Assembly: GCA_027576995.1 (NCBI GenBank) | Contig: JANBQC010000177.1 | Span: 1-44,016 of the forward strand | Length of the DNA: 44,016 nucleotides | From: Dimargaris cristalligena | Taxonomy: Eukaryota > Kickxellomycota > Dimargaritomycetes > Dimargaritales > Dimargaritaceae | Direction: 5' to 3' | Part shown: positions 1 to 11,114 of the stretch, piece by piece | Layout: the number at the start of each line of letters is the position of its first letter | Numbering within the stretch: position 1 is the stretch's first letter | The notes under the pieces: generated by a model | Database searches by the model: none | Told to the model about the DNA's origin: nothing | Seen by the model: only the letters and a program-made list of their open reading frames with translations | Translations under genes and position numbers: made by a program

Positions 1-913
1 CCCCCCATACTGACTAGTAAGTGTGCATCAGTGCACATCCCCCACATACATAGTGACACTTACTGTATTCAGTTAGTATCAGCCCTACTTAATGCTAGTA
101 GCCTGCTTGGCTGTGCCTAACACCCCACCTACTATTAGAAGCCTATCCCCGAGACTCTTGGTGGACTAAGAGTGGTTAATTTGGGTGACAAACTGCAAGC
201 TTTATTATATAAGTATATAATCACTAGTAAAGATAGTAATGAATAAAGAAGAAAGCTGCAAAGAGAAAACAACAACTCCAGTCAAATTGTTTTATTGAAT
301 AGAGGATGCACACATAAGAATGAAGGGGACACAGCCATTATAAAGTGAATAAAATAGTGCTCACAAGAGCTGAATGAGAATTGCGATAGATCATGTGATT
401 TCTAACAAGATGAGCAAGGTATATATTATATACTTTAGAAGATATAAATAACCATAAGGAAATGGTTAAGCCATCTGCAGTAAAATTTATTAGATATATT
501 TTTAACTAATAAGACTATTCCAAATGCCTAATGCAGTAAATAACACTCAGGGGCAGATATGGTTCAACATAAAACAGCATAATTGAATAGTGACCCCCCA
601 TAAATGTTGTACATAAAAGCTTAATAATTGAGAGTAGACTAAAAAGGACCAGTTGATAATAGAATAGACAATATATAACTGTAAATCAACTGTCAGATAG
701 GATATACTAGTAGGGCAACAATACTGCCTAATGAACTAAAATAACAAACTCCTGGGGATATTTTCCATGGATTGGGCTATAGTGGGATAGAATCCCTGTA
801 AATTGATAATATCGAAGCCTTGAATAAAAAATAAATAAAAAATAAAAGCGAACTTGACAATAGGAGGACTGCTAATGTTTAGCTAACTGAGTTTCAGGCT
901 ATACCTTATTGAC
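1..913. other. AT-rich intergenic DNA
   Basis: No reading frame of useful length is visible on either strand. The stretch is markedly AT-rich compared with the genes to the right, with several short A/T runs (for example at 822-848). It may be decayed repeat DNA, but I could not match it to a recognisable element. Confidence 0.5.
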
Positions 914-1216
914 CTAGCCATTACGGGGACGAGATGAAAGAGTGCTCTTGTGGGAACCGGAGATGGACTTCACCATCGGGGCGAATTGGTTTTTAGACCC
1001 AGCTCCTCCAACGGACCTATTCACGCCTGCCCATTTAGAAGTCGGTCCCTTGGGAGGTGCTATTGCGGAGGCTGGGTCGGGCTGACGACGGTGGAGGGTG
1101 GTCAATGCAGGAAAACCAGACTGACCACTATAGTCAGCCAAGGGCAGGGACAGGGAAACAGGAGATGCGACTAAGGCGAGGAACGCGGAAATGGTGACAG
1201 TGCTAATCAAGTACAT
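914..1216 (-). CDS. short secreted protein with dibasic site
   Basis: This is a 100-residue protein with no recognised family. Residues 1-23 form a typical signal peptide: a short N-terminus, then a hydrophobic core rich in Val, Ala, Leu and Ser. A dibasic pair, Arg-Arg followed by Gln, lies near residues 43-45 and resembles a Kex2-type processing site. It separates a short pro-region from a basic, Gly/Ser/Pro-rich tail with an Asn-Arg-Ser sequon. There are no cysteines. A TATAAAAA box lies about 130 bp upstream on the same strand, which supports a real promoter. The protein probably enters the secretory pathway; its role is unknown. The architecture resembles that of the peptide precursor at 30687-30875. 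Confidence 0.6.
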   Translation of the reverse strand: MYLISTVTISAFLALVASPVSLSLPLADYSGQSGFPALTTLHRRQPDPASAIAPPKGPTSKWAGVNRSVGGAGSKNQFAPMVKSISGSHKSTLSSRPRNG

Positions 1217-1343
1217 GCTGCTGATACAGGTTTGAAAAGATGAAGGGGAGAGTAAAGTTATTATTAATCCGGGGAGGAATACGGGGGGGAAGTCGGGATT
1301 TGAAAAAGTAGTAATAATGATCCAGGGTGGGGTGTAGGGGTGG

Positions 1344-1351
1344 TTTTTATA
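1344..1351 (-). promoter_or_regulatory. TATA box of the 914-1216 gene
   Basis: A TATAAAAA sequence on the minus strand, 128-135 bp before the start codon of the short secreted protein. Distance and orientation suit a core promoter with a leader of about 100 nt. Confidence 0.5.
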
Positions 1352-4300
1352 GGATTAGGTGGTCAACACCGTGGTGCTCTGCTACCAATATACCTCCTCT
1401 AAACACGTCCATGTTGCCCGATAAATGACTATAACCAAAGCCTCCGTTTAGTTTGTTTAGGAGTATGCTGCTAATAACCCCTTGTATTTCACACCGCCTT
1501 GATTAATATCCGTGTCATGAATCCAAGCCCAATTTCCCGGGACTTCTACTGGGATTGTCCGTGTATTAAAGAGCATATTTACGTCAATAAAGGCATTGGT
1601 GTAGATTGCTCTCATCTCTATGCAAAAGGGTGAAGAAGGAAAATGTTGGTCTAAGTGGGCTATTAATAGCCGAAAATCGCTAAGATCCTGTGAGTGCCTA
1701 CATACCCGTCCAATCCCCCAGTACCTAAAGCTGCAGGTTGCCGTTCAAAATTTCAGGAGGCCTACGGATATATAGAGCGGAAGGCCACCAAGATAATGTG
1801 TAGTAGAAATGAAGGTAAATACTGCCGCATGCCTTGCTACAGATACGGGTGAGGAAGGGAAAGTACCTCCGGTTTCCAATGCCCCCTGCCTCACTATTGG
1901 TATCGCTTTTGATTGCGTCGGGATTTTCCCAAGTGTGAGAGAACAAAGAGCAGAGGTGATGGAATGTCAGTGGAAGAGAAGGATGACAACAAAAAAAAAG
2001 GTTCGATGGATAATCTAATAATCCGAAGATATAGTTGAAAAAGTGGGCACCTCCCAACCAGGGCCTCGCCCTTCCTCAACAAGTACTCTCCTGTCCCCGT
2101 CGGGTATAATATGAGTGGTAAATCGAGATTCAAGAAAGAAAACTGAATGAAAATTGCCACCTGCGTTCTTTGTGAGCTTTCTCATTTATTATTCATTGAT
2201 AATTTAAACCCGTGGGACTTATTGGCAATGTACCCCCAGTTGATTTATGGCTCAGTTGATGATGATTAAAGCCGAGAACTGCATTTCCAATGGGCCCGTC
2301 TGGTCCAAGTCCCCCTTCCTTCTCCTGATCCCTAGGCCACCTTATGACAATTTTATTGAATCTCTCTCATATCTTCCAAATTTACCGTCCACTTGAAGAG
2401 TGCCAAAAATCCTATAAGCTAGGACGGTTATCGACTCTATATTGAAGGGAACTGAGTTAAGCGGCTCCCAGCCATACTAATTAATGGCCGATTGTAATGA
2501 AGCGTTGTTGGGAAGGCAGTGGCGATGGTATATACTCTGGTAGGAAAACCATATTAGCGAGTGCGACACACGCTCTTACTGGGCGCCTATGGGGTGTTCG
2601 TATATGTTTTGGGCCCAGAGGGCTTACCTATTTACAACGCAAGGTATGAAACAATGCACTTTACAGCGGAATATATAGTTAGTTCAATCGTATGTCTTTC
2701 ACGATTAAAGCCAAAATGCTAATATGCCGCACCACCAGCTGGAAGGCCTTATTAGTTTTTATACTAACCCCCCAATCAGACTTGAAGGCTGTGGAATTCA
2801 GGTAGTTGGTTATTTTTTATATTTGAGTGTTGCGGGGTATGTAGTGGGAAACAGCTCGACAGAGGTGGTGATTCTTTTACTAGCTCTATTGGGGGGCACC
2901 AGAACAATTATTCCCTCAGCCAGCAAGTGCCAATAACATTCAAATATTACAATTCTTTACATGCCGTTATTCGGTTTAAAGTTTCCGGGCAATTTGCATC
3001 TCACAACCGGGCCATCAGTATTCAATCGCAACGCCTTCATTTTGTTGCCTGGCATTCAATATGTTAATACCCACTACTCTGCCCTTCTTACCCCGATGAA
3101 TATGGTTCTTACCTTTACTACGCCCTTTTTTCACCGCGATGGACATAAATTATAAATTATCTGTTGGAAATCGCCAAGCTTTGACAGAAGTGCCAGTTGA
3201 CAGTTAAATCGATACTGATATATTTTTTCCCTACGTGAACGTAGGTTAACTATAGCGCGTTTGCCTCTCTAGTAGCTGATTGTAGAAGTACCCTAAATTA
3301 CCTTGCAAATTATACAATGGTCCACTCATGTATTTCTGCAAAGGGAAGAATTGGGGGAAGTCTTCTCTGCATTGATTATATCACACTCGATTATTTCTAT
3401 AAATATGTATGCTGTTACGACAGAGGCGTTACCATCTCCCCTACGAATTACTCTTCCGGCACCTTTGATACCGCGGGTGGGAAAAAACCACCGATAACGA
3501 GACCGGTACGCAAAGTAGGGGTCACTAATGAAGAGAGGCCTTCGCCGGTGATGACATGGACCCCTCCAGTGATATTATGGCAGACTCTGATGTCCGGTGT
3601 ATTTTAACCTACCATTTATCCTCCCTAAATTGGGGAGCATACCTCCGAGTACAGCTTCGAGTATGATTTTGAGTACATTTATGGCCATGTTGCCTGTTAC
3701 GATTATTCACTCCCGGAGATTTCTAAATGAATTATTATATCATCTATTTTTGAATATGCCTCTTTAAAGTATTCGCGTCAGGCTGTTAATTTTAAGAAAT
3801 GGAATCCATGGGGATGACGTCGCAAATAGGTCGGGTTTCTTGAGTCCGTTATATTTGGTTGGACTTTATTGGTTTATTCGATCTCTTTTATAAATAATTG
3901 AATACTCGTTAAAATTACATATTGCCCCGATCATTCCGTCACCGTTTTATCTTTCCGAAAAAGACAGGATCGCCATCACCGACTTTGACTTCGATATCGT
4001 CCCCCATTCCCCAGCCTACATCCCCGAAGGAACAGTGTATTGACCCAAGCACCCCCTGCCCAGATCCGGTTCTTCTCAACCCGAAAGAGGCCTACCAAAT
4101 CCCCCCGGACACCCAGATCGTGGCGGTACATTACACACACACACACACACCGGAATCTCTGGCCACACGAGGAGACATTGCATACCCCGTAAGAAATAAA
4201 AAAGTCGCTCCCCATACTACAAAGTTGATGTATCCCCCTGATTAGCCAAAACGACTTTACTGGTAGCACTTCCTCCACCAGCTAAAAACTACATTTTGAG

Positions 4301-5116
4301 TTAAGAACAAGGTAGGGGAGAGCACCCTTTGGTCGAAGGAGCAGACTAATCGACTTCTCCGGATAAATGAGGCAGATTATGCCAGAGAAGGTAACATTGC
4401 TGTGGGGGGCGGCATCTCCGTAAAACCACTGATGTGCGATTGCTCATTCCACTAATTCTATTCCAAATGCTTTAACCTTCAAATACACTCCTATTAATTT
4501 AATAAAAATAATATATTTATATAAATAAGCACGGTTGGGAGAGAGAGACGGAGGGGAGAGGGGGGGAGCGGGAAAAGGAGTCGGATTTATAGAAAAATGG
4601 TGTATCATAAATGACACAGGTTCGGGATAGATAGGGGGCTAATAGAGTGCTGTGGTGTGATATGGAAAAGAGGCGGTGAAGAGTAGATCAGTAAAGAAAA
4701 ACCTGTACGTCAGTGAACAGATACGGGTTAAGGGCTGATGGATCGCCACATACAGGGAAATATAATTATACTTATATGTCCAGGAATGTAAACTAGGGGG
4801 AGGAGGGTAGAAAGTGAAATACTTCGGGGGAAGGGGGTAGAGGTAAGGTGGGGTTGGGTTGGGTTGGGATTGGGACGAAGTGGGAGGGAAGAGTGATAAT
4901 ATAGGATAGTGGCGGAAAGTAAGGGTGGCGGGTGGGGGACGAAAAGATAAGAAATACGAACAAAAATAGTTGGATTGACCTAAACCTTATAACCATAATA
5001 ATAATAAAATAATGAAGATGATGAAGATACTACTAATATTCATACTAATAATATGCGAGTCAACGAAGAAAAAGGGGAACCAAAAAATTAATTAATAATA
5101 CCAAATGTCCCCCCAA
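1352..5116. other. gene-poor intergenic region
   Basis: Several short open frames occur here (2724-2936, 2961-3155, 3317-3607 and 3922-4245, all plus). None has a recognisable domain, and I could not connect them by convincing splice sites. The frame at 3922-4245 is Pro/Thr-rich and runs through an AC dinucleotide tract at about 4133-4151. Other simple repeats are GA-rich DNA near 4537-4570 and a GGGTT tract at 4851-4868. I see no supported gene. Confidence 0.4.
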
Positions 5117-8100
5117 TTAAGCCGCGGTTTTTCGGATATCCGTAGTGTACAAGGCTAATGGGACATCATCATCTTCGTCTTCACTTTCGACGCCGTAATA
5201 ATATTCTCCTGAGCTAGACCCACCGGGCCGGACCGGGCCACTACTAGCAGTCCCTTTGGCGTTTGGGCGGGGGTGATACCGGTCGGTCGCCGAATGGACA
5301 GAGGGGGGAGGCCGGCTATTATATCCCCCACCACCTCCACCGCCCATTGTACTTTGACCACTATGTTTGCCCAACGATGCCCGATCATGCGCGGCTTGCT
5401 GGTAAATTTGTTGTTTTTGTTTCGAATACTGGGGACTAGGTACGGCCACCCGGTCAGCCGAAGATTTACCGGACAGTCGCCCGGTTTCAGGGGGGTGGTG
5501 TCCATGACCAGCCTTAGCCCGCGATTTCTTACTCTTGTGACCGCCCTTCTTAGCGTTATTGGACGATGATAGTGGTGGACCATGGTGGGGATCGGAACCG
5601 GAGGAGGGGTCCATACTATTAAACGAACTGGTTACGCCGGGGGTTAAGGACACGGGTACGCCATGGGGATTGGAGGCCGTGGGTGAAAACATGTTCGCCG
5701 GACTATGGTTGTTGGCGGTTGCTGACGGCCCCGACTGTGATGGAGACGATGATGTGGAATTATCTTGGTAGTCCGTGTACTGGTAGTATTGTACCGGTTG
5801 GCCTACACCAGGGTCTCCGCCTCCAATATGGTTGGACGGGTCTAGAGGATCGTATCCGCCATCGGAAGAACCGTCACTATCGCCCGGATAACCACCCACC
5901 ATACCGCCATTACCCGTCTGATAGTGGGACTGCTGCTGGTGATATTGGTGGTGGTGGTGGTGCTGCTGGGAGTCCCCACCATCTCCGCCGTAGTGAGGGT
6001 CGGTGGTACCATTCTCCGGGTTAGGGTTATAGTAATCGGGCGGACTGTTGGTACGTGGATTAATTATGGACAGGTACCAGAACATCATATTGGAAATGAG
6101 TACTTGGTGGAGTAGGGGCCGCCGGGGATTGGCCAATTTAATGTGTGATAGCCGGTATATAGCCCGTTCAATATGTATTGGGTAACGGTTATAGTTTGTG
6201 TACCGGATGGCGGGCCGAGGGGCGGAAAGATCGTCCACCACATTGGGTGGACCCGATCGGGAAGCCAGGGAGCCCGACAACAGGTTCGAGTCACCACCTC
6301 CTCCGACCCCATGGCCACCGGCGGCATGGAGTTCGTTGGCGTGCGCATGGGCGGGGACTAAACTATCAGGATGGCCCTCCGTTAACGAATCCGCATCGGA
6401 AAGTTCGTCCGTTTCCGAAAAGGGTCTGCCGTCGCCCGAAGCGTGGGAGTGCGGATGATGGGGGGAGGCCGAGTCCAATTGACCGAGCTTCTGTTTCGTT
6501 TTCGTAAAGAGGAACGATATAGGCGAGGACCGCTTGGGTTTCTGGTTGTGTTTGGAGAGAGTATTAGGGGGGGTGGGGGTATGACCGGGGTGATGGTTGG
6601 ATACCACTTCGTGGTGGTTATTACTGGTGCTAAGGGATGTCCGTCCACTACCGTTGAGGGGAGAGGGTCCGCCCGTGGCCGAATCGGAGTATTCATCACT
6701 GCCACTCTGCCGCCCAGGGGCGGGATCGGAATCGCCACGTCTTCGGGCTTTATCCGCTGCTGCTGACGATGATGATGATGACGCCGACGGAGAGAGATTG
6801 TTGGAAGCATCATGGGAGTCCGAGCCCCATAGCCACGACCAAGCCGATGATTTCTTAGTCGGAGCGGAGGGAATATTTTCCACTGGCCGGCATTTGGCCG
6901 AGGGTGGAATCGGGGAATAGGTACCACTACCACTGCCGTAGATGGGGGCGGAAGCCGGACCCGGAGCAGGTCTAGTCCGCCCTGTCGAGCTCAGGTCTAA
7001 GCTTAAATCGGGTAAGTCGGTATTAAAGCTAAAGGATGCGGTGTCCGTCAGGGGAAGCGCATGGTTGGTATGCGAGGAACCATCCGTCGATTTGGCGGCT
7101 TGGGAGGGGGACGAGTTCAGGGACAGGGCACTCAGATCGAGACTGGGCGTGGAAAAGGCAGTATACGGAGAAGAGGATGATGAAGAAGCAGGGATAGTAG
7201 ATGTGGCGGCATTCTCCGAGCGTACGGGTACTCCCGTGACCGCAGTGAAGGGGCTATTACGCTCACTCATATCCTGGAGGGGAACGGTTACTTCGTGGTG
7301 TTGATGCTGATGCTGCAAATGGGAATGGGAATGGGGCCCACTGGCCGTGTCAGCATCGATACGTGCCGAGATTTCGGATAATATGCCGGCAATCGAAGAG
7401 TTGGCGCTGATGGGGGGGCTAGAAGTCGGTGATGATGACGCGGACAGGGCCAGCGTATCACCAGACCCGGCCGCAGACCCCGTTGCCGTTCCGGCGTTAC
7501 CACTGTCGGCAGTCACCGTGGAGGTGGACGCGGAATTAGGGTCCGCCGTTCCGGCATTCATGGAATCCTTTCGCATCTGCCGCCTCCGGCGACTATTTTC
7601 GGACAACACCGAGTCCCGCCGTAAATTGGACCGTTTATTACGTTTCAGCCCGGACCGTTGGATCGTTTGAATGACCCAGGGCCCGTCGGCCGATTCGGAC
7701 AGACCGGACAATGAGCCGTCGAATGACGCCACGGGACTATTAGGGTCCACGGGGGCATTCGCGTCACCGCCACCACTCCCACTACCACCAACACCACTTC
7801 CGGGGAGACCATTCTTCAATGTCCGCTGCCGCGTCACGGCGGTTACGGATTGGTTTAACGTGCTATTGCTACGGGAGGCTCCCACTCCTCCTTCACCGGA
7901 GGAATCTGCTCTGGCTTCTTCCTCACTGGTCCGGCTGCGTCGACTTCCCCCTCCTTCGGCCTCTAGTATGGCCTCGGCCGAGCCGCCCTCGGCCGGACCA
8001 TCTAAGTCATCGTTGCTGGACACGGAGTATTGGGAAAGGACCGATCGCTGACGCCGCAGACTTTTTGTGGAGCGGTGTAGAATGCCCCCGTGGCGGTCCA

Positions 8101-8404
8101 GCCAGGTTTGGAATTCATTGGGGGCGATTTCGGGATGTAAATGGGCGGGCACCCACACATTGGAGGCCTGTTCGGCCATCCGCCACTCATCCGGAAAACG
8201 GGAGTTGATGGCTTCCCGCTTGAGCTCCCCCAAGGCCTGTAATTCGTCGGATAGCCAGTCATTCTCGGTACCCGAAGGAGTGGTAGTGGTCGCCTGGTCA
8301 CTATTACCACCACTACCGCCGCCTTCCGGTACTGGACGCTGGGCCGGACTGGCGGCGGCCTCCTCCGAAGAGGAGGAGGGGTTGGTTTGAGTGGCTAAGT
8401 CCAT
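5117..8404 (-). CDS. ZDS1: Zds1/Zds2-family PP2A regulator
   Basis: This is an intron-free gene of 1095 codons. Residues about 734-783 match the Zds C-terminal domain, with the hallmark run R-Y-P-I-H-I-E-R-A-I-Y-R-L-S-H-I-K-L followed by A-N-P-R-R-P-L. In yeast this domain binds the Cdc55 regulatory subunit of PP2A and promotes Cdc14 release and mitotic exit; Zds proteins also act in polarity and mRNA export. A conserved N-terminal block lies at about 50-130 (W-L-S-D-E-L then H-L-H-P-E-I-A-P), followed by two basic Arg-rich motifs ending in R-R-x-S-V-L-S. The rest is low complexity, rich in Ser, Gly, Asn, His and Pro. In yeast the Zds domain ends the protein; here about 310 disordered residues follow it. 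The start is the first ATG and has no competing upstream frame. The symbol denotes the family, not strict orthology. Confidence 0.88.
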   Translation of the reverse strand: MDLATQTNPSSSSEEAAASPAQRPVPEGGGSGGNSDQATTTTPSGTENDWLSDELQALGELKREAINSRFPDEWRMAEQASNVWVPAHLHPEIAPNEFQTWLDRHGGILHRSTKSLRRQRSVLSQYSVSSNDDLDGPAEGGSAEAILEAEGGGSRRSRTSEEEARADSSGEGGVGASRSNSTLNQSVTAVTRQRTLKNGLPGSGVGGSGSGGGDANAPVDPNSPVASFDGSLSGLSESADGPWVIQTIQRSGLKRNKRSNLRRDSVLSENSRRRRQMRKDSMNAGTADPNSASTSTVTADSGNAGTATGSAAGSGDTLALSASSSPTSSPPISANSSIAGILSEISARIDADTASGPHSHSHLQHQHQHHEVTVPLQDMSERNSPFTAVTGVPVRSENAATSTIPASSSSSSPYTAFSTPSLDLSALSLNSSPSQAAKSTDGSSHTNHALPLTDTASFSFNTDLPDLSLDLSSTGRTRPAPGPASAPIYGSGSGTYSPIPPSAKCRPVENIPSAPTKKSSAWSWLWGSDSHDASNNLSPSASSSSSSAAADKARRRGDSDPAPGRQSGSDEYSDSATGGPSPLNGSGRTSLSTSNNHHEVVSNHHPGHTPTPPNTLSKHNQKPKRSSPISFLFTKTKQKLGQLDSASPHHPHSHASGDGRPFSETDELSDADSLTEGHPDSLVPAHAHANELHAAGGHGVGGGGDSNLLSGSLASRSGPPNVVDDLSAPRPAIRYTNYNRYPIHIERAIYRLSHIKLANPRRPLLHQVLISNMMFWYLSIINPRTNSPPDYYNPNPENGTTDPHYGGDGGDSQQHHHHHQYHQQQSHYQTGNGGMVGGYPGDSDGSSDGGYDPLDPSNHIGGGDPGVGQPVQYYQYTDYQDNSTSSSPSQSGPSATANNHSPANMFSPTASNPHGVPVSLTPGVTSSFNSMDPSSGSDPHHGPPLSSSNNAKKGGHKSKKSRAKAGHGHHPPETGRLSGKSSADRVAVPSPQYSKQKQQIYQQAAHDRASLGKHSGQSTMGGGGGGGYNSRPPPSVHSATDRYHPRPNAKGTASSGPVRPGGSSSGEYYYGVESEDEDDDVPLALYTTDIRKTAA

Positions 8405-9797
8405 GCGATATATCAGGCAAGGTCAGTTGGAGGGGGGAAAGCCACGCGCACCGTAGTAGGGTGGGTGAGGGGGGTGACTTTTGGAATAAAGGTAGAGGGT
8501 GAATAGTGTAGAATTAGGTAGGAACGTTTGGTCAGAGAGAGAAAGAGAAGGGGGGACGTACACGTTGGTGATGGATGAGTGCAATTGATAACAACAGAAG
8601 CAGGTGGTAGTGGGTGAGGGGGATAAAAGCGACCGGAGATGCTTCAGGGAAGCTCAATGCACCCAATAGGTGTTGGGGACAGATTGCACGGGTAAATCTG
8701 GTGAGCAGAAAGAGAGAGAGGGTGGTTGTAGTTGTAGTTGTAAGAGAGAGTGTGGATAGGATACTGAAAATAGAGAGAATAGATAAAGACAAACGTAAGA
8801 AAGGGGCGATGCAAGAGAATCAGTAACAAACTATTTGAAAGGGGAGGAGGTCTATAGTGCGTAATGGACAGAACGGGACGTGATAGTCGCTGGACTAGGG
8901 GGAAGGTGTGTGTCGAAGGGATCTGGCACAGTAGGTCAATGGGGAGGGTATTGTTGAGCAGAGGTCAATAATAATAATGGACAAAGAAAATACAAAGGTC
9001 AAGGTGGGGGAGCCCAAGTACTTCAAGAACGATACTATGTAACGAATATAATAGGCGGAATGGGCTAGGCTGGAAAACTATAAAGGGAGAGGGGGAGGAA
9101 TAAGGTTCTGAACTAAAAGGTGAAGGGAATGTATACATCTCTCTAGGCAGTTGGAAAGAAGAAGAGCCAAAACCGAGAGGGAGCGGAACAGTACGAGTAA
9201 TAATAGGCAAAGCAGGAGCCAGTCAGTCGCTGGATCCCATTCACGAACACTACTACTGGTGCGGGGCCTTTTGGCCGGGAACAACCAACTAACAACTTAA
9301 TGGTAGCAGTAGCGGAAGCCCGAATAAGAGCTACAGAAGCAATTGGTAACTATATAGAAACAGCTGGCGTAATTAAAGGACACCCCTTGCCAATTGCTAA
9401 ACTTGGCCGACCCTTTCCAAAGACCGCAGGCTCTCCTGTAGCAAACCATTATTAATCATTCCCGTAACACCCATGGGGGGGGGGGATTTAACGGCGGGGA
9501 TGCTTTTAGCCATAGCCACTCCATATGTATGGATGAGTGGAGTACCTGCTTTCTTCTCCGTTGGCATTACCCGTACGGCCCCGAAACCCCGTAAATTGGC
9601 CATTTGCACACTAATTTAGGGCATCTATAAACTATGCGGATGGAAGCAGTATTGTATGAATGGGGTGGTGCGAGTGTGAATAATAATAATAATAATAGCG
9701 AACATGGGGTCCTTCTTCTTCCACCACGAACGAACGAATTCAGGAGACATTTGCCGTTCCAGTGTTTACATTCCACGGCCCCTCCGTCATATGTTTC

Positions 9798-9834
<37 letters not shown>
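9798..9834. repeat. compound AT/GT microsatellite
   Basis: An uninterrupted AT dinucleotide run passes directly into a GT dinucleotide run of about nine units. It lies in intergenic DNA with no sign of coding. Confidence 0.9.
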
Positions 9835-10204
9835 ATCCACCATACAAACATTACATTATCACCTGTGGACCACATACCATGGGTTTCTTATTAAACATTT
9901 CCTCCGTCATAATTGAACCTGATCTAAATCTAAATGGCTGGGCCGACCTGATATTTGTTGCGACCTGTGATCGGTGCAGCCGACAGGCGCCTGATTCTCA
10001 CGCCCAAGCGTGCCCTCCTTCCGTTCAGATGAAGCAGAGTTTTATTTAAAGTGAATCTAAGGCAGGCGACCTTTTGGTCATAATTTGCCATCCACAGGGA
10101 ACATATTAAAGGATAAATGGTTCAAGAACCCCTTAAAAGCTACAAATCCTTCTTCCGTTCAAACGACGCGTTTCGTGTTGCCTCCCCTTAGGCTATATAC
10201 TAAA

Positions 10205-10228
10205 GTAGTAGTAGTAGTAGTAGTAGTA
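10205..10228. repeat. GTA trinucleotide microsatellite
   Basis: About eight tandem GTA units in intergenic DNA. A second array of the same unit occurs at 13595-13615. Confidence 0.9.
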
Positions 10229-11114
10229 ATACCTGTTAAGATCATCGCGCACCCGTCATCACATTGCTGCTGCCCCTAATTACCGGTTGCATGAGTGACT
10301 AGACCTTTAATGGCAGCTGGTCAGATTATCTACGATTTATAGGGCAGAGATGTTCCTCTGCATGAATGATATATATAAATATAGCGATTCCATTCAAAAA
10401 GTAAGCGTAGTTTTGCTTTGGCCATGTCCATCCATATAGATGGGGCAACTTTTAGGACCATCCTTCTGTATTGAGGAAGAGGAGGGGGGTAATCACATAC
10501 ATATATACACCACTCCCTTTAGTATGGTCCCACTTTTCCTCTATAAGCCAGTGTGCATTAAACAAGATAAAAGGGAGAAAAAGAATAGGAAATGAGCGAA
10601 TGTGGACTAATAACAAGTGTCCAATCAATAATCGCCCATCCTATTCGCACATCATGTCAGCTTCACACCATTATGGCCAATGGTCATATTGGCTCCCCCC
10701 TCCTTTCCTTCACCATTCACTGGAGTTAGAGGTGCAACAGCGCCGCCGGCATTGTAAAAAATATATTATATGGGCCAGCGTGGTTGAAAAAATGGTAGGT
10801 CCAAGATAAAACTTAAATAGTTTAACCAATAGACTGAGCATATTTTACTAAACCAGCAGAAACGGGTTCTATACAATAGTTGAAACATCCCCAACATCAT
10901 CCCTCTTCCCCCTCTATTACCCAGCTTACCCGGTCGCTAATATATGATAGGTAGTTTTACTAATAATAATCTCGGTTTTCGAAATTAACGGATCGAAACT
11001 TTTAGGTAGATATTTAGCGAGTATTTATAGATATATAAAGAAATAGAGGGTTCAATCAAATGGGGGTGGGCTCATCGTCATTGCGATTTTCCATTCATCA
11101 TCACTCGGCCCCGA

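Larger units (their letters stand above)
8405..11114. other. intergenic region with microsatellites
   Basis: There is no supported gene. Simple repeats include AAT units near 9675-9695, an AT tract passing into a GT tract (9798-9834), an 11-base G run (9475-9485) and GTA units (10205-10228). Two adjacent plus-strand frames at 9300-9445 and 9430-9610 read as protein-like stretches, the second hydrophobic, but they lack clear splice signals and homology. The strip next to 8404 presumably holds the promoter of the Zds gene. Confidence 0.45.

Noticed and set aside
4851..4868. GGGTT tract as a telomere-like repeat
   Set aside because: Only about three to four units, with genes on both sides and a unit different from the usual fungal TTAGGG.
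5155..8390. Many long plus- and minus-strand frames overlapping the Zds gene
   Set aside because: They are out-of-frame shadows of a GC-rich, low-complexity coding sequence. Only the 1095-codon frame carries recognisable domains.
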